11,104 bases of DNA, from the NCBI GenBank assembly GCA_016735355.1, contig JAERRQ010000290.1, forward strand, positions 1-11,104, written 5' to 3'. Both the position numbers and the translations under genes were made by a program. The DNA comes from Desulfobacterales bacterium (lineage in GTDB: Bacteria > Desulfobacterota > Desulfobacteria > Desulfobacterales > BuS5). The notes beneath the pieces are model-generated. The model did no database searches. It saw only the letters and a list, made by a program, of their open reading frames with translations, and was not told the origin of the DNA. Below, one piece after another: positions 1-7,668 of this stretch (the first letter of the stretch is position 1; the number at the start of each line of letters is the position of its first letter).

Positions 1-826
1 ATGTTTGCTCTCTTTCATCATGGCCTCCGCCGAGGCCGGCGCCGCGATGTCTTCCCACAGCATCTATCTCATCAATAAAAATTATGCAGGGCGCATTTTT
101 TTTCCCTTGTATAAAAAGATCTCTGACCCTGGACGCTCCGACTCCCACAAACATCTCAACAAAATCCGAACCACTGATGCTGAAAAAAGGGACATCAGCC
201 TCTCCCGCAATAGCCCTTGCCAGAAGTGTCTTACCCGTGCCCGGCGATCCCATCAAGAGCACACCTTTTGGTATTCGTCCTCCCAAACGTGTAAATTTTT
301 TCGGCTCCTTTAAAAATGCGATTATCTCTTGAAGCTCTTCCTTGGCTTCATCAATACCTGCTACATCTTCAAAAGTAACCTTATCCAGCTGATCTGAAAG
401 GAGTCGCGCTCTGCTCTTTCCGAAAGACATGGCTTTGCCTCCGCCTCCCTGCATTTGGCGCATAAAAAAAATCCATACGCCTATAAGCACAATCATGGGA
501 AACCAGGAAATAAAAATTGACATGTACCAGGGCGACTCGGCCGGAGGCTTTACGTTAATCGCCACCCCCTTTGTTCTTAATATCTTTATCAGATCTACGT
601 CCTGTGGAGCAAAAACCTTAAAGCGCGCTCCGTTAATATCTGTAATATACAGCTCCTGCCCCTGGATAACGACCCCCCTTACCCGCTCGGAATCAACCAT
701 TGAAAGAAAGTCGGTATAATTAATATTTGTCTCTGACACTCGTTGCTGGTTAAAAAGGTTATACAGCATGATCATCATTAATGTTATGACGATCCATAAG
801 GCCAGATTTTTATAAAAAGAATTCAA
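1..826 (-). CDS. ftsH: ATP-dependent zinc metalloprotease FtsH, N-terminal part (cut by window edge)
   Basis: FtsH is a membrane-anchored AAA+ protease that extracts and degrades membrane and short-lived cytosolic proteins. The visible 275 codons show a first membrane helix (about 8-24), a periplasmic domain (about 28-100), a second helix (about 104-122) and a Gly-rich linker. The AAA+ domain follows, with [14 protein letters not shown] (152-165), Walker A GSPGTGKT (193-200), the [11 protein letters not shown] pore-loop region, Walker B IIFIDEID (248-255) and the GGGHDERE segment. The rest of the AAA+ domain and the HEXXH zinc protease domain lie beyond base 1. The start is TTG at 824-826: GGAGGT sits 8 bases upstream, and the protein then begins [10 protein letters not shown] as FtsH proteins usually do. 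No in-frame ATG fits as well. It lies 131 bases downstream of tilS on the same strand, a common pairing, so cotranscription is likely. Confidence 0.97.
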   Translation of the reverse strand, partial: MNSFYKNLALWIVITLMMIMLYNLFNQQRVSETNINYTDFLSMVDSERVRGVVIQGQELYITDINGARFKVFAPQDVDLIKILRTKGVAINVKPPAESPWYMSIFISWFPMIVLIGVWIFFMRQMQGGGGKAMSFGKSRARLLSDQLDKVTFEDVAGIDEAKEELQEIIAFLKEPKKFTRLGGRIPKGVLLMGSPGTGKTLLARAIAGEADVPFFSISGSDFVEMFVGVGASRVRDLFIQGKKNAPCIIFIDEIDAVGRHRGAGLGGGHDEREQT

Positions 827-957
827 ATGAAATTACCTCCCAAGAAAACTGTTATCAATCATTTCATTTTAACCATTATTGATTATTTAGCAAGTAAAAG
901 GTGCTCAAACAAAGCAATTAACGCCGATTCAATGGCACATGGAAGCCTCCCGGGCGC

Positions 958-2469
958 CTATAGGAGAAGTTCAACCTTTAAAGCTTTCTCTGTTGAATGT
1001 TTATTTTTTACAGATTCATCAATCTGATGCCCCACAAGCCAGATTATCTTGTTAAGACTGAGCAGGACAGGTGTGCTCGCACGATTTTTCCTGGCTACCT
1101 TTTTATTTATAAAATATTTTTTTACCTTCTGGGTGCCTTTCATACCCAAAGGGTGGAAACGATCGCCCGGTTTTATATTTCTTACCGTCAATGGAAAGCT
1201 TAAAACGTCCATATCAAAAAAAGCTGTTTTCCGTCCATGCCTGCATAAAACTGCAAAACTCACATTATCTATAATAGAAAATTTCATATAAATGTTTAAT
1301 TTATCTAAAAACAATAAAAAAGAACCCTCATGTTCAGGTTGCGGAATAATATATTCAAAGGCCGGCAGTTCATTAACATAAAGTTCAGGTCTTGATTCCC
1401 GCAGCGGTTTTTTTTTTTTTGAAATAAAGAGAATGTCGTAATCCCTTCGAACCCTTATTTTTTCCGGCAAATCGAGGCTCCATGAAGAAGACCCGTTTTT
1501 AAGCAGATTGATGATGGAATCAATATGAGAGAAGGTTATGCGTTTAAGATCTCCCTTTATAATTTTAATGGCCTTTCTCACAATCCTCCTGAGCGCCGCA
1601 ATATCTATTCCTTTGATTTCAGGTATTGAAATTTCCAGCTCATTATCCTTCTCCTTGCCCTTTCCATTATCTTTTCCGGGCATGCTGTTTTTTTCAAGGA
1701 TGGAATTTATTAAACCATCTATCCATCTTTCTTCAGCGCTGACAATTGCGGAAAGCCTGTTAAGCGCTTCGATTATCCTCGGATTATACGATTTTTGTAA
1801 TTCCGGAATTAAATTACAACGTATCCGGTTCCTTAGCAGACTGGTATCAGAATTCGACTGGTCTATAACATATTCTCTTTCCTCTTCTTTTAAAAAAGAT
1901 AATATTTGCTCCCTTGTCAACCTTATAAGAGGGCGTACTATAATTTTTCCGCTTGTTAAACTCTTCCTTACAGGCGGTATGCCGGTTATACCCTTATGAC
2001 CCGCTCCGCGTAAAATATTCATAAGAACAAGTTCGGCATTATCATCGGCATGATGACCAAGAGCTATCCTGGTGAAGCCATGATGTGCGGATGTTTTGTA
2101 GAAAAAAGAATACCTCACGCGCCTGGCCGCATCTTCCAGGGAGAGACGGTTATCGGCCTGATATTTTCGGACATCCTGTTTGCTAATATAGAAAGGAAGG
2201 TCAAGTCTCCGTGCCATGCACCCAACAAAGAGAGCATCCTTGTCGGATTCCTTGCCCCTTAAAGAGTGGTTGAGGTGTGCTATTCCCAGCCTTAATGAAA
2301 AAATGCGGGACAATTCAAGGATGACGTGGAGAAGAGCCACAGAATCAGGCCCGCCTGAAACAGTTACCAGCACAGAATCCCCAAGTTGCAGCATATTATA
2401 ATCTGATACAGTTTTTTCAATAGAATTGAAAAAGTTAATTCTATTGTATTTATTTTTTTTTGATGACAT
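958..2469 (-). CDS. tilS: tRNA(Ile)-lysidine synthetase TilS
   Basis: TilS uses ATP and lysine to convert the wobble cytidine of the CAU-anticodon tRNA-Ile to lysidine, so that AUA is read as isoleucine. It is essential and cytosolic. The 503-residue product carries the N-type ATP-pyrophosphatase P-loop SGGPDS (38-43), HLNHSLRG (65-72), the tRNA/ATP-site segment GHHADDNAE (138-146) followed by NILRGAG, and the NRIR motif near 214-217. The C-terminal domain contains RNIKPGDRFHPLGMKGTQKVKKYF, typical of TilS. The length is slightly above the usual 430-480, partly from a charged insert near 265-280 (NSMPGKDNGKGKEKDNELE). The ATG at 2469 has no clear Shine-Dalgarno. It is kept because the 26 residues before the next Met form the normal helix that precedes LGDSVLVTVSGG. 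A TATAAA hexamer (2481-2486, minus strand) lies close to the start but lacks a good -35 box. ftsH follows downstream. Confidence 0.95.
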   Translation of the reverse strand: MSSKKNKYNRINFFNSIEKTVSDYNMLQLGDSVLVTVSGGPDSVALLHVILELSRIFSLRLGIAHLNHSLRGKESDKDALFVGCMARRLDLPFYISKQDVRKYQADNRLSLEDAARRVRYSFFYKTSAHHGFTRIALGHHADDNAELVLMNILRGAGHKGITGIPPVRKSLTSGKIIVRPLIRLTREQILSFLKEEEREYVIDQSNSDTSLLRNRIRCNLIPELQKSYNPRIIEALNRLSAIVSAEERWIDGLINSILEKNSMPGKDNGKGKEKDNELEISIPEIKGIDIAALRRIVRKAIKIIKGDLKRITFSHIDSIINLLKNGSSSWSLDLPEKIRVRRDYDILFISKKKKPLRESRPELYVNELPAFEYIIPQPEHEGSFLLFLDKLNIYMKFSIIDNVSFAVLCRHGRKTAFFDMDVLSFPLTVRNIKPGDRFHPLGMKGTQKVKKYFINKKVARKNRASTPVLLSLNKIIWLVGHQIDESVKNKHSTEKALKVELLL

Positions 2470-2509
2470 ATCAGCGACTATTTATACAAGTATGCCTCTT
2501 TCAGGTTTT

Positions 2510-2546
2510 GTAACCGTTCACGGTTGTCGGTTTACAGTTAACGGTT
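2510..2546 (+). repeat. REP-like 37-bp repeat, copy A
   Basis: This repeat starts GTAACCGTTCACGGTT and ends GTTAACGGTT. It differs at one base from the copy at 4519-4555, and its first 16 bases recur inverted at 4707-4722. Internally it contains the short palindrome AACCGT-TC-ACGGTT plus further GGTTWAC-type units, so it can fold on either strand. It lies about 40 bases upstream of the tilS start and outside any gene. No inverted partner is visible in the following 400 bases, so it looks like a solo end of the element seen complete at 4519-4722. Confidence 0.8.
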
Positions 2547-2571
2547 AAAAACATAGCAAAACTCGAATGTT

Positions 2572-2638
2572 AAACTGGGAACCAAAAGTTTGCTTTTACA
2601 AGGCTCTGTGTAAAAGATTCCCAAGTTTTGCATGGGAA
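2572..2638. repeat. Fold-back with competing GGGAA/TTCCC stems
   Basis: A perfect 8-bp stem, CTTTTACA (2593-2600) with TGTAAAAG (2609-2616), closes an 8-base loop. It is extended outward by AAACTGGGAA (2572-2581) pairing with TTCCCAAGTTT (2618-2628), with one bulged base. The same TTCCCA can instead pair with TGGGAA at 2633-2638 to form a small separate hairpin. There is no U-tract, so it is not a standard terminator. This and the next two entries account for most of the gene-free stretch between tilS and the gene at 2961. Confidence 0.55.
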
Positions 2639-2676
2639 CCCGGATGGTAACGGATGATCTAAGGATCGTGAATTTT

Positions 2677-2807
2677 ATAAATTACCCATAATTACTTGTT
2701 CTTGTGTCCGTCTTCTGTGTTGCATCAATGGCCACAGACTTCGAGTATGCAACCATTGATGCGCCTTGAAGACGACCACAAGCCCGGCGCAATTATGGGC
2801 AATTTAT
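2677..2807. repeat. 131-bp imperfect palindrome (MITE-like fold-back element)
   Basis: Three arm segments pair in nested order. TAAATTACCCATAATT (2678-2693) matches the reverse complement of 2791-2806 at 15/16. CTTGTGTCCGTCTTC (2701-2715) matches 2768-2782 at about 13/15. GCATCAATGG (2722-2731) matches 2753-2762 perfectly, leaving a loop of about 21 bases. The symmetry runs almost end to end, as in a miniature inverted-repeat element or a structured RNA, and there is no U-run after it. The flanks ATTTTAT (2672-2678) and ATTTCAT (2806-2812) match 6/7, but the sequence is so AT-rich that this is weak support for a target duplication. A small open frame running through it has no ribosome site and was not called. 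Confidence 0.65.
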
Positions 2808-2896
2808 TTCATCCCCAATCCTTCCCTGATTTTAAAATTTGGCACAAGGGAAGAGGGAGGAAGGCGTATTTTAATACTCCGACGATCGATAACGCC

Positions 2897-2925
2897 GTGA
2901 AATTATTTATGTGACAATCTATAGT
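2897..2925 (+). promoter_or_regulatory. Candidate sigma70-type promoter for the membrane-protein/nuclease pair
   Basis: GTGAAA (2897-2902, 4/6 to consensus) and TATAGT (2920-2925, 5/6) are separated by exactly 17 bases. Transcription would start near 2932, giving a leader of about 29 bases that contains the GAAGGGG ribosome site of the gene at 2961. This is consensus matching only. The rest of 2811-2960 shows no other clear feature. Confidence 0.4.
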
Positions 2926-2960
2926 TGTTTTATTAACGGTTTGATGAGAAGGGGTGGAAA

Positions 2961-3512
2961 ATGGATTTTAAAAAGCATTTCATGACGGCATGGAAATCGA
3001 CCTTGGAGTTTATAGTACCTTTAATATTAATGACCTTGGTGATGATTGTAGTTTCTGTTGTTACCATTGGTATTCTGGCTCCAGTAACAATGGCTGGATA
3101 CATGCAGTCTATTCTTTTAATGGTGAGGGACCGCCGTGAACCCAAAATACAGGATCTCTTTTCGGAGATGAGGTTATTCTTTCCATTGTTATTATTTGGA
3201 ATTATTGCATGTATAATTACTTCTATCGGCTTCATGCTTCTCTTTCTCCCTGGTCTGCTTATCTTAATAGCATTGGCCTTTTGTTGTCTCTACATGTTGC
3301 CGCTTATGATCGATAAAAGGTTGGGTATTATCGAAGCGATCAAGGAAAGTTACAGTATGGCCGTTAGTGGTAATATAGTTGAACACATCATCGTTGCTGT
3401 TCTATTCTTTGGCATCTCAGCCATTGGAAGTTCATTTTTACTCGGGTCGCTTTTTACGCAACCCCTGGCCACAATTTTTTTACTTTCGGTTTATGATGAA
3501 AAAGTAAGTTAG
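2961..3512 (+). CDS. Unrecognised integral membrane protein (183 aa)
   Basis: I cannot name a function. The protein is mostly hydrophobic. There is a short amphipathic N-terminus (MDFKKHFMTAWKS), a long hydrophobic hairpin (about 15-56), a charged cytosolic-looking loop (VRDRREPKIQDLFSEM, 55-70), a second hairpin (about 72-115), then MIDKRLGIIEAIKESYSMAV (117-135) and a last pair of helices (about 141-178). The pattern of hydrophobic hairpin, 'PLMIDKRLGIIEAIKES' amphipathic stretch and further helices resembles the broad DUF975/YciC-like group of small bacterial membrane proteins, but that is a style match. The ATG has a good ribosome site (GAAGGGGTGGAAA). The nuclease gene begins 67 bases downstream with no terminator between them, so the two are probably cotranscribed. 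The pair lies between two copies of the 37-bp repeat. Confidence 0.8.
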   Translation: MDFKKHFMTAWKSTLEFIVPLILMTLVMIVVSVVTIGILAPVTMAGYMQSILLMVRDRREPKIQDLFSEMRLFFPLLLFGIIACIITSIGFMLLFLPGLLILIALAFCCLYMLPLMIDKRLGIIEAIKESYSMAVSGNIVEHIIVAVLFFGISAIGSSFLLGSLFTQPLATIFLLSVYDEKVS

Positions 3513-3579
3513 GAACGAGGGCGCAAACAAAAAAAATAGAACAAGAGCAGTAGATAATTGAAACTTAAAAGGAGGGCGT

Positions 3580-4503
3580 ATGACTGGAACAACGATTGAA
3601 GGGCTCAAGCTCATTAAGGTAGTGGATGGCGATACTATTAAGGTTGAGTTAAATGGCGAAGTGGAGTCATTACGCCTTTCCTGCCTCGATACCGAGGAAA
3701 GTTGGCCCGGTGGGTCGAAGCCGGTGACTAAGGCCGGAATACTTGCTTCAAAACGAGCCAAGGAATATTTCGGTACCGGTCAGGATGGGTTTCCATCAGG
3801 TGAGATCAGAGTCGATATTAAGTTCGATACTAACGATCCTCTGCCGGAATGTTTGAAGAAACATCGGGGTAATTACGGTCGATTGCTTTGCTATGTAAAC
3901 AAAAACGGCGAGAACTATAATTTAAAAATGGTAAAAGAGGGCTGGAGTCCATATTTTGTAAAGTACGGTCGTTCCCGGTCTTATCACTCGGAGTTTTTGG
4001 AAGCCGAAAAAGAAGCCCAATCAAAGAATATAGCAATATGGGATCCTGTGACGAATGCTTCCGGGAACAAGCGTGACTACAAAATATTAATTCCGTGGTG
4101 GCATCTCCGTGAAAGCATTATTCAGGATTATCGTAAATTCGGCATACAAAGGGGAGTGCAGTCTGTACGTGTTGATTATGACGACATTGTCGAGGCAGCA
4201 AAAACCGGCAGCTCAATGACAGTATTTTGTGATCTGCAGGGTGGTATAAACAAGCGACCGGGCAACGGAGCTTTGATTTATGCCGGTTCAATCAAACATA
4301 GGTTCAATCTTTGGATTCCGGATCGGGAATCAGCACAGGCCGGAAAAATTCTGAATTTGATCGAAAAACGATACGCCGGTCAGGGGCGTGGCTATGTTTA
4401 CGTCTCCGGAAAAGCAAGCCTCTATCCTCCGAGCGAGAGGGGAAAGCCGCAAATCGAGCTTACAAGTGTCGACCAACTTTCTGACTTACCTCCCGGCATG
4501 TAA
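3580..4503 (+). CDS. Staphylococcal-nuclease-fold (thermonuclease-like) protein with extra C-terminal region
   Basis: Residues about 7-155 form an SNase/TNase-like domain, a Ca2+-dependent phosphodiesterase fold acting on DNA or RNA. Visible motifs are VVDGDTI (14-20, metal-site aspartates), LRLSCLDTEE (31-40, with equivalents of the catalytic Arg and Glu of SNase at R32 and E40), YGRLLCYVNKNG (99-110, R101 as the second catalytic Arg), NLKMVKEGWSPYF (114-126) and the closing EAEKEAQSKNIAIWDP (141-156). The catalytic set therefore looks intact. Residues about 165-307 form a further domain that I do not recognise. Its end (GYVYVSGKASLYPP then QIELTSVDQL) has the rhythm of an OB-fold beta barrel, which would suit nucleic-acid binding, but this is inference. 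There is no signal peptide, so it is probably cytosolic, unlike many secreted TNases. AAAGGAGGG lies 7 bases before the ATG. Confidence 0.85.
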   Translation: MTGTTIEGLKLIKVVDGDTIKVELNGEVESLRLSCLDTEESWPGGSKPVTKAGILASKRAKEYFGTGQDGFPSGEIRVDIKFDTNDPLPECLKKHRGNYGRLLCYVNKNGENYNLKMVKEGWSPYFVKYGRSRSYHSEFLEAEKEAQSKNIAIWDPVTNASGNKRDYKILIPWWHLRESIIQDYRKFGIQRGVQSVRVDYDDIVEAAKTGSSMTVFCDLQGGINKRPGNGALIYAGSIKHRFNLWIPDRESAQAGKILNLIEKRYAGQGRGYVYVSGKASLYPPSERGKPQIELTSVDQLSDLPPGM

Positions 4504-4518
4504 GCTATAGATTTAGGA

Positions 4519-4722
4519 GTAACCGTTCACGGTTGTCGGTTTACGGTTAACGGTTGAATCGAAATACAGACTTAATACGAGACTATGACTCGTCATTTAA
4601 ATTTAAAGCACGGTAACCTACCTTATAAATCAATTATTCATAATCGAATAGACGTACTGTTTTGTTGATTTTGCCTTTTTTAGAAAATCGTAAACTCTAA
4701 ACTGTAAACCGTGAACGGTTAC
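4519..4722. mobile_element. 204-bp MITE-like element with inverted ends and near-perfect flanking duplication
   Basis: The left end GTAACCGTTCACGGTT (4519-4534) is repeated exactly inverted at the right end (4707-4722). The left end belongs to the full 37-bp repeat (4519-4555). The right end carries a shortened variant, with GTTTACAGTTTAGAGTTTACG when read inward. The flanks ATTTAGGA (4511-4518) and ATTTTGGA (4723-4730) are identical at 7 of 8 bases, as expected for an 8-bp target-site duplication with one later change. The 130-base interior is AT-rich with no credible gene, so movement would need a transposase encoded elsewhere. The element fills almost the whole gap between the nuclease gene and the convergent HD-domain gene. 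An alternative is a REP/BIME-type intergenic repeat pair. Confidence 0.65.
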
Positions 4723-4760
4723 ATTTTGGATAATTACCGGTAACTTTTGCCCCATTTTCT

Positions 4761-5549
4761 TTATTTTAAATAGGCCATTCTATGAACATAATCCTGAGCC
4801 TCTTGTACTGCTTCATGGATCTCTTTCGACTCCGGAAGGGTGGCTTTTATTAATTCCAGATAATTATGTTTTTGAACAGCTTTAAAAGAAGGTGCAAAAT
4901 TAAGATCAAACACCCAGCTTATCTGCAGCAGCTTAAAATCATTCAATGTTTTTATGTCTTCTATTTTTACGATTCTATGATCGTGCAGCGGTATAATAAC
5001 TTTTTTTGAACATACCGGATCATCAGGAAGCCCCAACTCTATAGTTGTATTTGTCTTTTTGTTTTTATTGCTGTAATAGTCAGTGACAACTTTCCAGATA
5101 TCAAGCTTATCAGCATCCCTGAGCAGGCGTATAAAGAAAAGGGTGTTTTTATTCTCATATTTCGGAATTACCGCAGCATTATGATAAGCTATTGATTTTG
5201 CTATTAAACGTTTTGTATCGGTTGAACATACCGATAAAACCCTGTTGACTCCAAGTTGATTCAGACCAAGCCTGGCATGGTTTACCGACTGTAAATCATT
5301 AAAGGTTCCGTAAAGGGCATATTGCTTAAACCTGCCGATATCATGGAATAAAGCCATTGTTTCAGCAAGTATAAGGTCCTGCTCCGACAAGTGCAGTGCT
5401 GTTCCGAGCATGACTATATTCCGGCATACTCTAAGGGTATGTTCTTGTTTCAGAAGCATAATGTAGTTGTTGTCTGAATTTTCCGTTAAATAGCCTGAAA
5501 CATAATCATTAAACCACAGTTTAAAATGATCGAGTTTTTTTCTATCCAT
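4761..5549 (-). CDS. HD-domain phosphohydrolase (262 aa)
   Basis: The protein has the metal-binding residues of the HD superfamily: H37 (KQEHTLRV), H69-D70 (MALFHDIGRFKQY), H91 (SVNHARLG), H123 (SIAYHN) and D145 or D147 (LRDADKLDIWKV). The extra histidines between the HD pair and the last Asp fit the HD phosphohydrolase style that acts on nucleotides or phosphoesters. The substrate cannot be told from sequence. There is no signal peptide or membrane segment, so it should be cytosolic. Residues about 180-262 form a C-terminal helical region with no recognised motif. The ATG has a modest ribosome site (GAGAG, 6-7 bases upstream). The gene is divergent from hisI with 126 bases between them, and convergent with the nuclease gene. 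A TATTAT box (5591-5596, minus strand) could serve it, but its -35 box is poor. Confidence 0.85.
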   Translation of the reverse strand: MDRKKLDHFKLWFNDYVSGYLTENSDNNYIMLLKQEHTLRVCRNIVMLGTALHLSEQDLILAETMALFHDIGRFKQYALYGTFNDLQSVNHARLGLNQLGVNRVLSVCSTDTKRLIAKSIAYHNAAVIPKYENKNTLFFIRLLRDADKLDIWKVVTDYYSNKNKKTNTTIELGLPDDPVCSKKVIIPLHDHRIVKIEDIKTLNDFKLLQISWVFDLNFAPSFKAVQKHNYLELIKATLPESKEIHEAVQEAQDYVHRMAYLK

Positions 5550-5627
5550 TTTTTCGCTCTCTTTTTTTAAAAAAATTGACTTTATTCAAAATAATATCTA
5601 ACTTAGCAGGTTTAAGCACAATAAATC

Positions 5628-5633
5628 TATAAT
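5628..5633 (+). promoter_or_regulatory. Candidate -10 box for the hisI-hisG(-engB) transcript
   Basis: A perfect TATAAT lies 42 bases before the hisI ATG. The best -35 candidate is TTAGCA (5603-5608), which would need a 19-base spacer, so the match is incomplete. Transcription would start near 5640, and AAGGA (5660-5664) would be the ribosome site with an 11-base spacing. The surrounding 5550-5675 stretch is AT-rich and must hold promoters for both divergent genes. Confidence 0.35.
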
Positions 5634-5675
5634 AATGATAAACTTTTTCACGAAAAAATAAGGATCATAATTATA

Positions 5676-6053
5676 ATGATCAAGCTTGATTTTAGCAAAA
5701 ACAATGGATTGGTTCCTGTTATTACGCAGGATTATGAAACCGGAGAAGTTCTGATGCTGGCATATATGAATCAGGAGGCTTGGGAAGCCACCATATCTTC
5801 GGGAAAAGCCACATACTTTAGTCGCAGCCGCCAATCACTCTGGGTCAAAGGTGAAACTTCCGGAAACTTGCAGATTGTAAAGGATATAAGGATAGATTGT
5901 GACGAGGATACTGTGCTTTTAAAGGTTGAACAGATCGGAGGCGCGGCATGTCATAAAGGTTACAGATCCTGTTTTTTTAGAAAAGTTGAAGACGGTTCTC
6001 TTACGACTATGGGAAAGCCGATATTTAATCCTGATGAGGTATATAAAAAATGA
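5676..6053 (+). CDS. hisI: Phosphoribosyl-AMP cyclohydrolase HisI
   Basis: HisI opens the adenine ring of phosphoribosyl-AMP, the third step of histidine biosynthesis. It works as a cytosolic Zn2+/Mg2+ enzyme. The 125-residue protein is the monofunctional form with no HisE domain. Motifs are [10 protein letters not shown] (23-32), [18 protein letters not shown] (47-64), the metal-ligand run [11 protein letters not shown] (72-82: D74, C75, D76, D78) and [15 protein letters not shown] (88-102: C92, C99). Its stop codon overlaps the hisG start (ATGA), so the two are translationally coupled. Having the cyclohydrolase and ATP phosphoribosyltransferase adjacent, without the other his genes, means the rest of the pathway, including HisE, must be encoded elsewhere. 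Confidence 0.95.
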   Translation: MIKLDFSKNNGLVPVITQDYETGEVLMLAYMNQEAWEATISSGKATYFSRSRQSLWVKGETSGNLQIVKDIRIDCDEDTVLLKVEQIGGAACHKGYRSCFFRKVEDGSLTTMGKPIFNPDEVYKK

Positions 6054-6925
6054 AAAAACCATTAAAGCTGGGAATCCCTAAGGGTAGTTTGCAGAACGCA
6101 ACTATTGCCCTGTTTAAACGTTCCGGTTGGAAGATCAATGTAAGCGGGAGAAGCTATTTTCCTGAAATTAACGACAATGAAATTGAATGCGCAATATGCA
6201 GGGCTCAGGAGATGTCCCGTTACGTTCAAAACGGAACTCTCGATGCAGGTCTTACAGGCAAAGACTGGATAGCTGAAAACGCATCCGATGTTCATGTTGT
6301 TGAGGATCTGGTATATTCCAAGGTAAGCGCCAGACCTGCAAGATGGGTTCTGGCGGTTCCATATAATTCGGAGATTAAAGAGCTTAAAGATCTTGAAGGA
6401 AAGAAGATCGCCACTGAATTAGTCGAGTTTACCAAAAAATATTTTTCAGATAGAAATATTAATGTTTGCGTTGAATTCTCATGGGGCGCCACAGAAGCAA
6501 AGGTGGTTTCAGGACTTGCCGATGCCATAGTCGAGGTTACGGAGACGGAGAGCACCATAAGGGCCCACGGTCTCAAAATTTTACATGAAATTATGAAGAC
6601 CAATACGCAGCTTATTGTAAACCATCAAGCATGGCAGGATTCTGAAAAAAGAGAAAAAGTCGAGCAGATAGCTCTGCTGCTTAAAGGCGCACTCCTTGGA
6701 GAAAAACTTGTGGGTCTGAAAATGAACGTCTCCAACGCTGCCTTGGAAAAAATAGTATCCATGCTCCCCAGTCTTAACGCGCCGACAGTCTCCCCGCTTT
6801 ACCAGACAGACTGGTTTTCAGTGGAAACAGTAGTAAAGTCCGATATTGTCAGGGAGCTTATACCGGATTTGTTGAAAACAGGCGCTGAAGGTATTATTGA
6901 ATATCCACTGAATAAGGTCGTGTGA
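6050..6925 (+). CDS. hisG: ATP phosphoribosyltransferase, long form HisG
   Basis: HisG condenses ATP with PRPP to phosphoribosyl-ATP, the committed and feedback-inhibited step of histidine biosynthesis. The N-terminus [10 protein letters not shown] (6-15), [10 protein letters not shown] (65-74), the [15 protein letters not shown] region (about 122-136) and [28 protein letters not shown] (about 142-169, PRPP-binding region) are typical of the catalytic domains. At 291 residues it is the long form. Residues about 213-291 ([20 protein letters not shown] and onward to [14 protein letters not shown]) form the ACT-like histidine-binding regulatory domain. It should therefore be a homohexamer inhibited by histidine and not need HisZ. 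GAGGT lies about 10 bases upstream of the ATG within hisI. Confidence 0.96.
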   Translation: MKKPLKLGIPKGSLQNATIALFKRSGWKINVSGRSYFPEINDNEIECAICRAQEMSRYVQNGTLDAGLTGKDWIAENASDVHVVEDLVYSKVSARPARWVLAVPYNSEIKELKDLEGKKIATELVEFTKKYFSDRNINVCVEFSWGATEAKVVSGLADAIVEVTETESTIRAHGLKILHEIMKTNTQLIVNHQAWQDSEKREKVEQIALLLKGALLGEKLVGLKMNVSNAALEKIVSMLPSLNAPTVSPLYQTDWFSVETVVKSDIVRELIPDLLKTGAEGIIEYPLNKVV

Positions 6926-6953
6926 CAATTTTCACCTGTAAACGATTATAAAC

Positions 6954-7559
6954 GTGATAATGAAATCATCCGAATTTATTACAAGTGCAGTCAAACCATC
7001 CCAGTATCCCCAGACCGGTTTACCTGAAATAGCATTTGCCGGACGCTCCAATGTAGGCAAATCCTCTTTGATTAATAGACTGATCAACAGAAAGCGCCTT
7101 GTTAAAACAAGTTCCACGCCCGGACGTACCCAGCTTATTAATTTTTTTATGATTAACAACGCCTTTGTTTTTGTTGATCTTCCCGGCTACGGATATGCAA
7201 AAGTTCCGGCATCCGTAAAAAAAACCTGGGGTCCGATGATTGAAACATATCTTTCAACAAGAGAAACCCTACTCGGTGTGGTCTTATTGATGGATTTGCG
7301 CCGCATTCCCGGGCTTGAGGAGTTGAATTTTATCAACTGGCTTAATCATTATGATATTCCAGCCATACTTGTCCTTACAAAAGCCGATAAGCTTTCCAAA
7401 ACAAAACGGATAAAACAGATTTTTGCAATATCAAAAACGCTTTCTATCAAAAGTGATGATCTGGTTATCTTTTCCGCAAAGACAAGTTTGGGTAACGAGA
7501 GACTCCGGAATGAAATAGAAAACTTGTTGCGCCTTAGAACTCACTCAAAAATAACTTAA
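6954..7559 (+). CDS. engB: Ribosome biogenesis GTPase EngB (YsxC/YihA)
   Basis: EngB is a small TRAFAC GTPase needed for assembly of the large ribosomal subunit. All G motifs are present: G1 GRSNVGKSS (30-38), G2 SSTPGRTQ (53-60), G3 DLPGYG (75-80) with the family signature GYGYAKV, G4 TKAD (142-145) and G5 SAKT (174-177). The length of 201 residues is normal. The start is ambiguous: GTG at 6954 or ATG at 6960 (two codons later), neither with a clear Shine-Dalgarno. It begins 28 bases after hisG with no terminator between, so it may be read from the his transcript. Its last codons contain CTCACTCAAAAAT, which recurs in the stem-loop downstream. Confidence 0.95.
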   Translation: MIMKSSEFITSAVKPSQYPQTGLPEIAFAGRSNVGKSSLINRLINRKRLVKTSSTPGRTQLINFFMINNAFVFVDLPGYGYAKVPASVKKTWGPMIETYLSTRETLLGVVLLMDLRRIPGLEELNFINWLNHYDIPAILVLTKADKLSKTKRIKQIFAISKTLSIKSDDLVIFSAKTSLGNERLRNEIENLLRLRTHSKIT

Positions 7560-7668
7560 AATTTTAAAGAAGAATGATATCAAGTATCCACCCGGTTCAT
7601 AAAAATGGAATCCAATAGAGAATAGGCGTTTCAGTGAAATTAGCAAAAATCGGGCAGGACATCCGTTT

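Noticed and set aside
827-957. Small gene or hpt between tilS and ftsH
   Set aside because: The 131-base gap has no supported frame on the minus strand. It probably holds only leader sequence, and no convincing promoter boxes could be matched.
1538-1999. 153-codon plus-strand open frame inside tilS
   Set aside because: It is antisense to a clear tilS coding region, has a low-complexity Ser/Leu-rich translation and lacks a ribosome site.
2696-2914. 72-codon plus-strand open frame in the tilS upstream region
   Set aside because: It starts at a TTG without a ribosome site, runs through the 131-bp palindrome, and its translation resembles no family.
2510-4722. CRISPR array from the recurring GTAACCGTTCACGG repeats
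   Set aside because: There are only three copies, in mixed orientation, about 2 kb and 0.15 kb apart, with no regular spacers and no cas genes.
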